A stretch of 64,000 bases of DNA from UBA12191 sp009937185 (GTDB lineage: Bacteria; Planctomycetota; UBA8108; UBA1146), in assembly GCA_938075155.1 (NCBI GenBank), contig CALJGL010000012.1, forward strand, positions 62,001 through 126,000, given 5' to 3'. The position numbers and the translations under genes are program-made. Shown here in pieces: positions 48,646-56,483 of this stretch. The notes below the pieces were generated by a model, which worked only from the letters and a program-made list of their open reading frames with translations, was not told the origin of the DNA and did no database searches. Within the stretch, counting starts at the first letter, position 1. Each line of letters starts with the position of its first letter.

Positions 48646-50553
48646 CTAAGGTACTTCAGGCGTATTGGTGCCAGGAAGCAAAATAATCTCGCAGCTGATG
48701 GTCGCAGGTTCATCTCCGTAGTTGGGGAAGTAACTGACTCCACCACCAATAGAGACGACTCGGTCGTCCACAGTATTTAGAAGTCCGTCTTCTCCAGGAA
48801 CCACGCTGAGCGTATGAAGCACTTTTGCTTGGTTCAACCGGATCAAGGGGTCCAGAGCGAGACCGAAGTTATCGGGAAGATCGTCTGCGTACGTCGTATC
48901 CACATTGATCAAAGTACCGAAGATTCCAGTCGGATGAGTGATGGGATTTGAATTGGGTACGGGATTCCATGTGGGATCTGTCAGGAAATTGTAGAAGGGG
49001 TCAAAGATGGTGACACCTTGAATTCCGTCGTTACAAATTCCGGCCATAATCTCAACACAGCCGCCTGCAGGAGGCACGAGTTCATACGCACCACCGACGG
49101 TCAGTCCTACTCCAGTGACGATGGATTGACCATTGTACGTTCTACGGGTGTTCACCATTACCATGTCCGCTTCACTCCTTGCGAATGGAGCACAGTTCAT
49201 GGGGTCTGCGACGATGTTCTCGATGTTATTCGTCAGTCCAGGAGTTCCTGCGAAGACCGTGAACGTTAATCCATCAGAAGGTCCGAAGCCTGTGAAGGTT
49301 GCAACCACGAGATCATTCGCGGTGACACCCGTGGGGCATGCTGGGCTGTCATCGTCGCCATTCGCGATCACGAGCAGATTGGTCATGCCTGCCACTGAAG
49401 GAATGTCTCCAGTCAGAGGATCGATAATGCCGTCGGGTGGATCGGTGAGGTCGAATTCCAGAGTTGTATTTCTGACTTGGCCGAGGTTCAGCAGTTCGGC
49501 TGTATTAACCCTGCTACCTGATACGATTCCCGCTGCCAAACGGTTGTCACCTGTGGTGACGTCGTAGTACTCAAAGTTTTGAGCGTTATCGGTATCGTTC
49601 TGCCACGGCAATTTGAACTGTGGAGCAAAGATAGTGGATAGAGTTTGGAATCCTCCAGCGTGGAAGATGATGTCGTCAGTTGTTCCCAGCTCATTATCGA
49701 GCCCTCCGAGTGCGGCGGTGGAATGACCCACTCTGCCTCGCGCGCTGAGGAACTCAGCATCTTGTCCTGCAACAGAGATCGCAGGTATGAAAGATCTTGA
49801 AGCAGGGTCAAAGATCTCCATCGACTTCAGTGATGGGAAGACATTGATGGTGATCTGGAATCCCGGTTGGCCAGGTGCAAAGTTCGGGTCGATGATCGTT
49901 TCGTTACGAGACTCTTGGCCACCTGCTATAAGGACTTTTCCGTTGGGCAGGAGGGTCGCTGAGTGACGGAATCTAGGGGTTCCCATATCCGGGTCCACGA
50001 AGAGAGCATCTGGACCGAACTCGCGGCTACCGATGTTATAGATTTCTGAAACGTCAGCAGCCTCTGCGAAGAGCGCATCTGCAGTACCACCACAAATCAA
50101 TACGTTGCCATCTGGCAGTAAGGTTGCAGTGTGGAAAATGCGTCCACCCTGCGGCATGGTAATCACGTCACCCTCAACATCGGTATCGATGAAGTCTCCC
50201 GATATACTGTCAGGAATCGGCTCGCCAAACTCTACAGCGGCTCCTTGGTCGAAGACCTCCGCAGTATCGAGAGAGGTGAGGTGGCGTTCGTCGGATCCAC
50301 CAGTGACCAGAACCGTTCCATCCTCAAGCGTGGTTGCGGTGTGCCCATATCGTGGAGTTACCATTCCCGGTCCTCTGACGACATTGTCATCTTCGAGGAA
50401 TGCCGCTGCATTATTGATATTGGGAATGGAGTCACCGCTTCCGTGACATCCGATGATGGGAAGTAATCCACCGATCAAAATCAACAGGAGGGCTGTACTT
50501 TTGATTCTCGAATACTTTGAGCATTGATTGCTGAGAGGGCTCATTCGTTCCAT
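48646..50553 (-). CDS. Kelch-like repeat lipoprotein, first of the cluster
   Basis: A 635-residue exported protein with lipobox PIIGC (Cys36). It carries several kelch-type blades: GHTATTLEDGTVLVTGGS, HTATLLPDGNVLICGGT, RHSATLLPNGKVLIAGG, and a late KVLHTLSVVPGE...VSIGGGVS. Between them is a beta insertion with Ig-like and NTRRTYNGQS-type strands. It is probably a surface or periplasmic beta-propeller. The ATG at 50553 follows AGGAAAGAG; 50544 is an alternative. A strong sigma54-like element lies 378 bases upstream, which suggests that it is controlled together with the T2SS genes and may be a T2SS substrate or accessory (inference). Confidence 0.82.
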   Translation of the reverse strand: MERMSPLSNQCSKYSRIKSTALLLILIGGLLPIIGCHGSGDSIPNINNAAAFLEDDNVVRGPGMVTPRYGHTATTLEDGTVLVTGGSDERHLTSLDTAEVFDQGAAVEFGEPIPDSISGDFIDTDVEGDVITMPQGGRIFHTATLLPDGNVLICGGTADALFAEAADVSEIYNIGSREFGPDALFVDPDMGTPRFRHSATLLPNGKVLIAGGQESRNETIIDPNFAPGQPGFQITINVFPSLKSMEIFDPASRSFIPAISVAGQDAEFLSARGRVGHSTAALGGLDNELGTTDDIIFHAGGFQTLSTIFAPQFKLPWQNDTDNAQNFEYYDVTTGDNRLAAGIVSGSRVNTAELLNLGQVRNTTLEFDLTDPPDGIIDPLTGDIPSVAGMTNLLVIANGDDDSPACPTGVTANDLVVATFTGFGPSDGLTFTVFAGTPGLTNNIENIVADPMNCAPFARSEADMVMVNTRRTYNGQSIVTGVGLTVGGAYELVPPAGGCVEIMAGICNDGIQGVTIFDPFYNFLTDPTWNPVPNSNPITHPTGIFGTLINVDTTYADDLPDNFGLALDPLIRLNQAKVLHTLSVVPGEDGLLNTVDDRVVSIGGGVSYFPNYGDEPATISCEIILLPGTNTPEVP

Positions 50554-50930
50554 CTCTTTCCTGGGACATTCTTTCCGGAGTCTGATAAGACAGGCCGGGC
50601 GGGTGGTTGTATTACTGAAAACCGACACGAGACGCTCTGATAGGCGTTGGCGTAATCGGAAGTCGATCTCTCTTCTTCCCCGGAGAGATCAGCAAGACGC
50701 ATTAGCCGGATCATTGAACACACCTGATTCCCATCAGGGTGTATCGCCTTTCCGGGTCTTCTCGCAAGTCCGGATTCTAAATCGGTACAGGACAACTGTC
50801 TACCTTGCGAGAAAAGTGTCTTTCGTTGTCCCCATGGGACAGAGAGCACTTTGCCCCTCATTTCAGGAGCACTCGGGTAGAAGGGCCAGATCTTCTTTTC
50901 GGGCCATTCCCGTCCCATGCCTAGGATATC

Positions 50931-50945
50931 GCAATTGTAGTGCCA
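50931..50945 (-). promoter_or_regulatory. Candidate sigma54 promoter of the kelch lipoprotein operon
   Basis: The minus strand reads TGGCACTACAATTGC, an exact match to the sigma54 core TGGCAC-N5-TTGC. It points at the kelch-like lipoprotein gene, leaving a long leader of about 365 bases. Confidence 0.7.
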
Positions 50946-50964
50946 ATACATGAAGTATGATATT

Positions 50965-50987
50965 ACCTTAAATTGCCGATTTAAGGT
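50965..50987. promoter_or_regulatory. Inverted repeat just upstream of the sigma54-like element
   Basis: ACCTTAAAT, five bases, then ATTTAAGGT: a perfect 9-bp inverted repeat about 20 bases upstream of the -24 element on the minus strand. Possible regulator-binding site. Confidence 0.35.
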
Positions 50988-51062
50988 CGAATTCTAAGGC
51001 TATTGGGGGATGAGCGTGCGTATGTGGCACAGGGAGGAGGGGGGTGTCAAAGCCGTAGAGGG

Positions 51063-51139
51063 CAAAAAAACCGGGGCCTCCGGTAGCTCGAACCTAGGGA
51101 TCACGCAATCCGGGTTCTTGCCATCCTTCCGGAGGCCCC
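51063..51139 (-). terminator. Nested-hairpin terminator of the gspD-J operon
   Basis: On the minus strand, 11 bases after the gspJ stop, GGGGCCTCCGG and CCGGAGGCCCC (51073-51083 and 51129-51139 on the plus strand) form a perfect 11-bp stem around an inner GAACC/GGTTC and GGAT/ATCC hairpin, followed by TTTTTTT. Longer and more branched than a typical intrinsic terminator. Confidence 0.75.
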
Positions 51140-51150
51140 TCACAAATCAA

Positions 51151-52044
51151 TTAGTTGTTTCCGAGAAGCCCTTCTAGGCTGTCCAAATCCGGATCAGGTA
51201 TGAGGACCTGATCTGTGGTGATCAGAGGGACAACGGTCGAAAAGACTTCCAGCACGGGCTCCCCTGAAGAGTCCAGTATCTGCCCGCGCTCATCTCCGTA
51301 GTGGAGATACAGGGTGATTTCGACCGCTTTGGGGATCGGGAGCGGAAGCGGCTCTTCCGGAATCTCTTCACCCGTGGCGGGATCGATGCTCCCTGAGGAC
51401 GAATTGTTGTTTTGGGATCCTGTCGTCGGGTTTTCTGCAGCGAGAGCGGCATCTTCTTCAGCGAGGAGTTCTTCCTCATCGAGGAAGGGGAAATCGGTCA
51501 GATTTTCTTCAGGAAGAATGGAGCTGGCATCCCAGTCGTCGACCCATTCTTCTTCTTGATTCAGATACCGAATATCCATCGCCATCACTCGATCGTAGAT
51601 GGCTGTTCGTGTTCCTTTACTGAAGTGATCCGATTGCAGATCCCAGGCGACTCTTCTGAACAGGATTAAATCCTCATCGTCGCCAGATTTTAAAGCATAG
51701 CCGACGGAAGTAACTTCCCCGGTCCATGAAGAAATCGTTTCTTCAGGCTCAGGCACAGGGGCGGTCGTCAGGAAATCGATGGTGTCTTCACTATTGTCAT
51801 CATCCCCTCGACTTTGCCCTTGGAAAACTTCCTGTCCATGACCTCGCCAAACTACGCCCTGAATATCACGACGCATCTGGTTGAGAATGGCTTCTCCTAC
51901 TTTGCCAGTCATCGTCGCGAGTTGAACTCGTCTGTCGGCTTCGATTGTTGTTTCAAGAATCGTGTAGCTGGCCAGCATGACTAGACCAAACATTCCGAGA
52001 ACAACGACGAGTTCTATGAGTGTGAATCCTTCATTCGTTTTCAT
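51151..52044 (-). CDS. gspJ: Type II secretion minor pseudopilin GspJ
   Basis: A 297-residue prepilin-like protein with the processing motif NEGFTLIELVVVLGMFG at the N-terminus (cleavage after Gly6) and the GspJ-style body (ILNQMRRDIQGVV; LILFRRVAW). A Glu/Asp/Ser-rich insertion (about 185-220) is unusual. GspJ forms the pseudopilus tip with GspI and GspK. The start overlaps the gspI stop by one base (TAATG). It is last in the minus-strand operon. Confidence 0.88.
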   Translation of the reverse strand: MKTNEGFTLIELVVVLGMFGLVMLASYTILETTIEADRRVQLATMTGKVGEAILNQMRRDIQGVVWRGHGQEVFQGQSRGDDDNSEDTIDFLTTAPVPEPEETISSWTGEVTSVGYALKSGDDEDLILFRRVAWDLQSDHFSKGTRTAIYDRVMAMDIRYLNQEEEWVDDWDASSILPEENLTDFPFLDEEELLAEEDAALAAENPTTGSQNNNSSSGSIDPATGEEIPEEPLPLPIPKAVEITLYLHYGDERGQILDSSGEPVLEVFSTVVPLITTDQVLIPDPDLDSLEGLLGNN

Positions 52045-52535
52045 TAGAAACCACCGTTATTCAACGAATCCGAGGTGGGTTCAGCATTTGTGTACAATGG
52101 GTTTTCTTCGTTGACCAACACTCGAGTAGCGATAATGACGGTTTCTAGGTCGTCTTCAGAACTTGAATTGCTGTAGACAGATGGGTACTCCAATGTCAGT
52201 TCAATGAAGAGCAGCCTAGGTCCAAACTCTGTGTTCGATTGGTCCTGAATGGTGACGCTCCATCGCCAAGGCTCTGGAGTATTTTTCCCAGGGATTTCGA
52301 TTTCTCCAGAAGAGTTTTCTTCTAGGCCATATGAAACTTCATCCAACTTTTGACGTGCGACCCGGTTAACAAGTCGGTCATTGTTGTACTTGAAAGCGTC
52401 ATCGAGAGCTTTCACTCTAAGATCAAGGATCGTCAAGAATGCTCCGCTGAGGATGGCGACTGCCATAACAAGCTCGACAAGCGTGAACCCTTTATTTTGT
52501 CCAGAGAGAGTGGGGTTGGATGGAAGAGCTACCAT
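52044..52535 (-). CDS. gspI: Type II secretion minor pseudopilin GspI
   Basis: A 163-residue prepilin-like protein with NKGFTLVELVMAVAILSGAFLTI and the GspI-like ARQKLDEV segment. Starts at ATG 52535, overlapping the gspH stop by seven bases. Length is usual for GspI. Confidence 0.87.
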   Translation of the reverse strand: MVALPSNPTLSGQNKGFTLVELVMAVAILSGAFLTILDLRVKALDDAFKYNNDRLVNRVARQKLDEVSYGLEENSSGEIEIPGKNTPEPWRWSVTIQDQSNTEFGPRLLFIELTLEYPSVYSNSSSEDDLETVIIATRVLVNEENPLYTNAEPTSDSLNNGGF

Positions 52536-53059
52536 TGTGGAAACTCCGCATCTTCGCCGGCGAGATAATCAGTAGTCCCCAAAATGGCTTGGAAATAGAC
52601 CGCAATACTCTGGTCGTCCTCATTTTTCAGAATGGCAATATGTGAGCCAGAGGATCCGTACTTATCCAGAACCAGATCTACAACTCCATAATCGTCACGA
52701 CTACCATCAGGTTGAACTATCCGCGTAATCTCAACACCATTAGGAAGAGTTTCTGCACCGAGGCTTTCTCGGGAGTCGAAATCCATATTCGGATCCTCGT
52801 CTTCCTCTGGGGGAAGGAGGATTTCGATGGTGTCTTCTTCAAGGCGGTATCGAATCACGTATTCACGTCCGATCCCGCCTCCAAGGCTTCTGGCCCAAGC
52901 GACTGTTTGGCCGACTGTTCTGGCAGCAGATCGAAGCTTATATCTTGGAGAGAAGTTGTCGAGATTAGGAACGACAATAGTGGCAATAATACCCAAGAGC
53001 GCGATCACGACGATCAGCTCAATGATAGTGAAGCCAGTATTGGAGTTCCGTGGATTCAT
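52529..53059 (-). CDS. gspH: Type II secretion minor pseudopilin GspH
   Basis: A 176-residue prepilin-like protein with TGFTIIELIVVIALLGIIATIVVP and the GspH/FimT body (RSAARTVGQTVAWARSLG, VVDLVLDKYGSSGSHI). AAGGAAG lies about 11 bases before ATG 53059. An upstream extension to 53155 would run into gspG, so the internal ATG is preferred. Confidence 0.85.
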   Translation of the reverse strand: MNPRNSNTGFTIIELIVVIALLGIIATIVVPNLDNFSPRYKLRSAARTVGQTVAWARSLGGGIGREYVIRYRLEEDTIEILLPPEEDEDPNMDFDSRESLGAETLPNGVEITRIVQPDGSRDDYGVVDLVLDKYGSSGSHIAILKNEDDQSIAVYFQAILGTTDYLAGEDAEFPQW

Positions 53060-53063
53060 TAAA

Positions 53064-53495
53064 TCAGAATCTTCCTTGAGAGTTGCTGTCGTCAGAGTAA
53101 ATGTCTGCAGCATACCCTTCGCCACCCTCAGTTTGATCTTCGCCGAGTGATACAAAGACGGGCCTACCGTCGATCATCTCGAAGAAGTAGATCTCATTCG
53201 TCCAAGGGTCAAGAGGCTCACTACTGAGGTAGTCGATGGTGATGCCGTTAGGATCAGTCGGCGGACTCAGAAGTTCGTCGATAGAATCCGGGTAGCGACC
53301 GTGGTCGGCTCTGAACATCTTGCACTGAGTATCTAGAGCCTTGAAGTCGCTCTTAACTTTTGCAACTTTTGCCTGGTCAGTTCTTCCCAAGACATTGGGG
53401 ACAACAAAGCTGGCAAGAATTCCGATGATCGCAATGACGACGATCAGTTCGATCAGCGTAAATCCTGCGTCATATATTCTTGGTGCTTTTTTCAT
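53064..53495 (-). CDS. gspG: Type II secretion major pseudopilin GspG
   Basis: A 143-residue major pseudopilin: processing motif DAGFTLIELIVVIAIIGILASFVVPNVLG, then the GspG helix (VKSDFKALDTQCKMFRADHGRYP) and the C-terminal calcium-loop region (SSEPLDPWTNEIYFFE, DIYSDD). It is the main subunit of the pseudopilus. ATG 53495 is preceded by GGAGG. The gene order D-E-F-G-H-I-J is the standard one. Confidence 0.95.
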   Translation of the reverse strand: MKKAPRIYDAGFTLIELIVVIAIIGILASFVVPNVLGRTDQAKVAKVKSDFKALDTQCKMFRADHGRYPDSIDELLSPPTDPNGITIDYLSSEPLDPWTNEIYFFEMIDGRPVFVSLGEDQTEGGEGYAADIYSDDSNSQGRF

Positions 53496-53545
53496 GACAA
53501 AGCCTCCATTTTCCGGGCCCTTAGGCCATTTCTCTCTTCTGTTGA

Positions 53546-54760
53546 TCAAGTATTGTTAAACTGCAACAGTGGCAGTAACACTGCGAGGATGATGAACGAC
53601 ACCACCACCGCGAGTAATACGATGATGATGGGTTCGATCATCGCGGTCAGTTTTTGAATCGCGAGTTCGATCTCTTCTTCATACGTTTCAGAAATTCTAT
53701 TCAGTACGGATTCTAATTCTCCACTTTGTTCACCAACGGCAATCATGTAACCGACCATTGGGGGGAAAAGAGGAGACTTTTTCAGTGGGGTTGAGATGTC
53801 TGCACCTTCAACGATGCGATCAGCAATCTCGCTGATGGTCTTAGACATGACCGCATTATTGACAACCTTTCCCACAATATTCAGGGAATCCAGAGCTGGG
53901 AGCCCACTTCGTAACAGCGTTGACAATGTGACAGTGAAACGAGAGATCGCCGAGCGTTGTAGAAGTGTTCCTAGTACGGGAATCTTCAGTAGCATTCGGT
54001 CGTATGCGAACCTTCCCTTTTCAGTTTTCTTTAATCCTTCGAGGAAGATAAGGAAGGCCAGTAATGCTCCGATTCCGACCAGCCAATAAGCCTTAAAGGC
54101 GTTGCTGATCATGATCAAAACTTCAGTAGCCCATGGAAGAGCATTGTCTTTTTGGACTAGCATTTCAGTAATCTTTGGAACCACAAATGTCATCAAAAAG
54201 ACGACGACTGCGAGTCCTACTGCCATCATGATGGCGGGGTATGTTAGAGCTGCTGCCAATTTGCCACGTAGGCTGGCTTGCTTCTGCAGGTAATCAGAAA
54301 GGCTGTAAAGAATATCGTCGAGATTTCCACTGGCCTCTCCTGCACGCACCATATTGATGTAGAGATCACTGAACACTGAAGGATGAAGGCTCAGGGCATC
54401 TGCAAGGCCTGCACCGGCTACGATGCGTTCACGGATATCTCTAAAGATGACTTCCAGGTGTTTTTCTTCAATTTGTTCAACTAAGACATTGAGTGCTTCT
54501 GACAAGTGGACACCCGAAGCAAGAAGAGTGGAAAACTGGCGCGTCAGTATGGCCAGGTTTCGAATATCGACTTTTCTTTCAAATCGATACTTGAAGATGC
54601 TTGTGGATTTTTGACTCACGGCATCGATGCGCTCCATGTCAGTGACACGTAGTTTTTGGTGACGTAACTTATCACGAGCTTCACGAGCCGTATCGGCATC
54701 GATGTTGCCCTTTGAGTTACGCCCTCGCTGGTCGATGGCTTTGTAAGAATAAATCGGCAT
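53546..54760 (-). CDS. gspF: Type II secretion inner-membrane platform protein GspF
   Basis: A 404-residue polytopic protein with two GspF repeats (about 70-195 and 275-400), each with the pattern LTRQFSTLLASGVHLSEAL / VTLSTLLRSGLPALDSL followed by TM helices (LTYPAIMMAVGLAVVVFLMTFVVP; IEPIIIVLLAVVVSFIILAVLLP). It anchors the ATPase and pseudopilus assembly. Nineteen bases separate it from gspE. Confidence 0.95.
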   Translation of the reverse strand: MPIYSYKAIDQRGRNSKGNIDADTAREARDKLRHQKLRVTDMERIDAVSQKSTSIFKYRFERKVDIRNLAILTRQFSTLLASGVHLSEALNVLVEQIEEKHLEVIFRDIRERIVAGAGLADALSLHPSVFSDLYINMVRAGEASGNLDDILYSLSDYLQKQASLRGKLAAALTYPAIMMAVGLAVVVFLMTFVVPKITEMLVQKDNALPWATEVLIMISNAFKAYWLVGIGALLAFLIFLEGLKKTEKGRFAYDRMLLKIPVLGTLLQRSAISRFTVTLSTLLRSGLPALDSLNIVGKVVNNAVMSKTISEIADRIVEGADISTPLKKSPLFPPMVGYMIAVGEQSGELESVLNRISETYEEEIELAIQKLTAMIEPIIIVLLAVVVSFIILAVLLPLLQFNNT

Positions 54761-54779
54761 CTCTGAACTCTATCCGTTC

Positions 54780-56483
54780 CTAGAAAACATCCATTTGAGT
54801 AACTCGGAATACTTCGTCTACGGTGGTGATCCCTTGGGCCACCTTTCTTGCTCCATCCATCCTCAAGGTTCTGAGGTGGCCAGTCTCCACCGCGGTCTGC
54901 TTGATGACAGACGCACTGGTTCTAGAGATGATTTGGTCACGAATCGTTTCATTCATCGTTAGGATTTCATAGATCGCGGTTCTGTCGTAGTAACCACGGC
55001 CTAGGCAGGCGTCACAGCCACGGCCTCGGTAAAAAAGCCCTTCCAGAAGTTCCTCACGAGTGAGGCCTAAGGTCTTCAGTTGACCAGCCTCGGGTTCGTA
55101 GGACTCTTTGCAGCGGGGGCAAATCACGCGAACGAGTCGCTGAGCGACGACACCGATGAGAGAAGAAGAGACCAAGTATGGTTCGACTCCAAGATCGATC
55201 ATTCGGTTCACTGCACCCGCAGAGTCGTTGGTGTGAAGTGTTGAGAACACAAGGTGACCAGTGTTGGAGGCCTGAACGGCGATTCCAGCGGTCTCCATAT
55301 CTCGGATCTCTCCGACCATCATGACATCCGGGTCCTGACGCATGAGGGATCGAAGTCCCGATGCAAAGGTCAGGCCTTTTTTGTTGGATACTTGAATCTG
55401 ACTGATCGCATCAATGTTGTATTCAATCGGGTCTTCGATCGTGATGATGTTGAGTTCCTGAGAATCCATCTCGGCAAGCGCGGCGTAAAGGGTCGTAGAT
55501 TTTCCTGATCCAGTGGGACCCGTTACGAGGAGCACGCCATGAGAAGAGTTCACCAGTTTGTCGAGGAGTTGATAGTTTCTGTCGTCCAGACCAATTTCGG
55601 TGAGTGTGTAAAGTCGTGCACTTTTGTCGAGTAGACGAAACACGATGCGCTCACCATAACTAGTTGGTACAGAAGAAATCCTCAGGTCGAGATCGCTATC
55701 TCCTATTTTTACAGAAGTTCTTCCGTCCTGGGGGAGTCTACGTTCAGCGATGTCCATTTTTCCCATGACCTTGACTCGGGATACGAGAGCTTCCTGAATC
55801 TTTTTGGGAATCACTTTGGTATCGTAAAGAATGCCGTCAATTCGGTAACGGACTTGTAGGCGATCTGCGAAGGGCTGTAGATGAATGTCGGACGCCCGAT
55901 TCTTTTGGGCTTCAAACATGATCGTGTTCATCAATTTAATGATGGGAGCCTTGTTGGCAATGTCGAGGACGTCTTCGGTCTCGTCTATTTCAGCAGCGAT
56001 TCCAATGAGGTCGTCATCGTCGAGTCCTTCGAGGAGTTCGTCGACGTCTGCGCTTGATTTTTGGTAGGCACGATTGATCAGTGCTGTGATTTCACTGCGA
56101 GTAGAGATCACGGGTTCAATCACGAGATCTACCATGGCAGATAGGTCGTCCATGGGTTGAACGTCGAGAGGATCACAAGTTGCCACCATCAATATGCCAG
56201 GTTCTTCACCTACGGCGATGAGGTTGTAGGTCCGGGCGAACTGCGCTGGCACCATCTCGATGAAGTTCTCAGGAACCTTGAAATCAACAAGCTCCTCGGA
56301 GAATTGCAGTCGAAGTTGTTTTGCTAATGCCTGCAGAAACGCGGATTCAGAGACGTATCCTTTCTCCCGTAGCACCTTATCGATGGGCTTACCGGTGGAA
56401 CGTTCCTCTTCCTGGCATTCAAGAAGTTGAGCTTCATTGAGAAGCCCCTCATCAATCAGTTCTGAAAAGATCGAGTGTCTCAT
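54780..56483 (-). CDS. gspE: Type II secretion ATPase GspE
   Basis: A 567-residue cytoplasmic ATPase. N-terminal MshEN-type domain (about 1-150), then the AAA core with Walker A GPTGSGKST (322-330), the Asp box, Walker B LMRQDPDVMMVGEIRD and the His box (STLHTNDSAGAV). A C-terminal four-Cys zinc site (CPRC...CDACLG) is present as in GspE/PilB. It powers pseudopilus assembly. The ATG overlaps the gspD stop (ATGA). Confidence 0.97.
   Translation of the reverse strand: MRHSIFSELIDEGLLNEAQLLECQEEERSTGKPIDKVLREKGYVSESAFLQALAKQLRLQFSEELVDFKVPENFIEMVPAQFARTYNLIAVGEEPGILMVATCDPLDVQPMDDLSAMVDLVIEPVISTRSEITALINRAYQKSSADVDELLEGLDDDDLIGIAAEIDETEDVLDIANKAPIIKLMNTIMFEAQKNRASDIHLQPFADRLQVRYRIDGILYDTKVIPKKIQEALVSRVKVMGKMDIAERRLPQDGRTSVKIGDSDLDLRISSVPTSYGERIVFRLLDKSARLYTLTEIGLDDRNYQLLDKLVNSSHGVLLVTGPTGSGKSTTLYAALAEMDSQELNIITIEDPIEYNIDAISQIQVSNKKGLTFASGLRSLMRQDPDVMMVGEIRDMETAGIAVQASNTGHLVFSTLHTNDSAGAVNRMIDLGVEPYLVSSSLIGVVAQRLVRVICPRCKESYEPEAGQLKTLGLTREELLEGLFYRGRGCDACLGRGYYDRTAIYEILTMNETIRDQIISRTSASVIKQTAVETGHLRTLRMDGARKVAQGITTVDEVFRVTQMDVF

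Larger units (their letters stand above)
50554..51150. other. Leader/intergenic region with hairpins and a sigma54-like element
   Basis: About 600 bases between the kelch lipoprotein and gspJ. It holds: GATCTCTC (50665-50672)/GAGAGATC (50683-50690); a CACCTGAT/ATCAGGGTG hairpin near 50718-50741; the sigma54-like site at 50931-50945; a perfect 9-bp inverted repeat at 50965-50987; and the gspJ terminator at 51073-51139. A 136-codon frame (minus, 50541-50951) is present but is not convincing as a gene. Confidence 0.5.

Noticed and set aside
50541..50951. A 136-codon minus-strand frame whose TGA overlaps the kelch lipoprotein's second ATG
   Set aside because: Its start precedes the sigma54-like element that would transcribe it, composition is not protein-like, and no ribosome-binding site is seen. 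Kept only as a possible leader.
51073..51139. tRNA-like look of the hairpin (GGTTCGAG-type sequence and matching ends)
   Set aside because: The 11-bp end stem and missing D and anticodon arms do not fit a tRNA, and a T run follows, so it is called a terminator.
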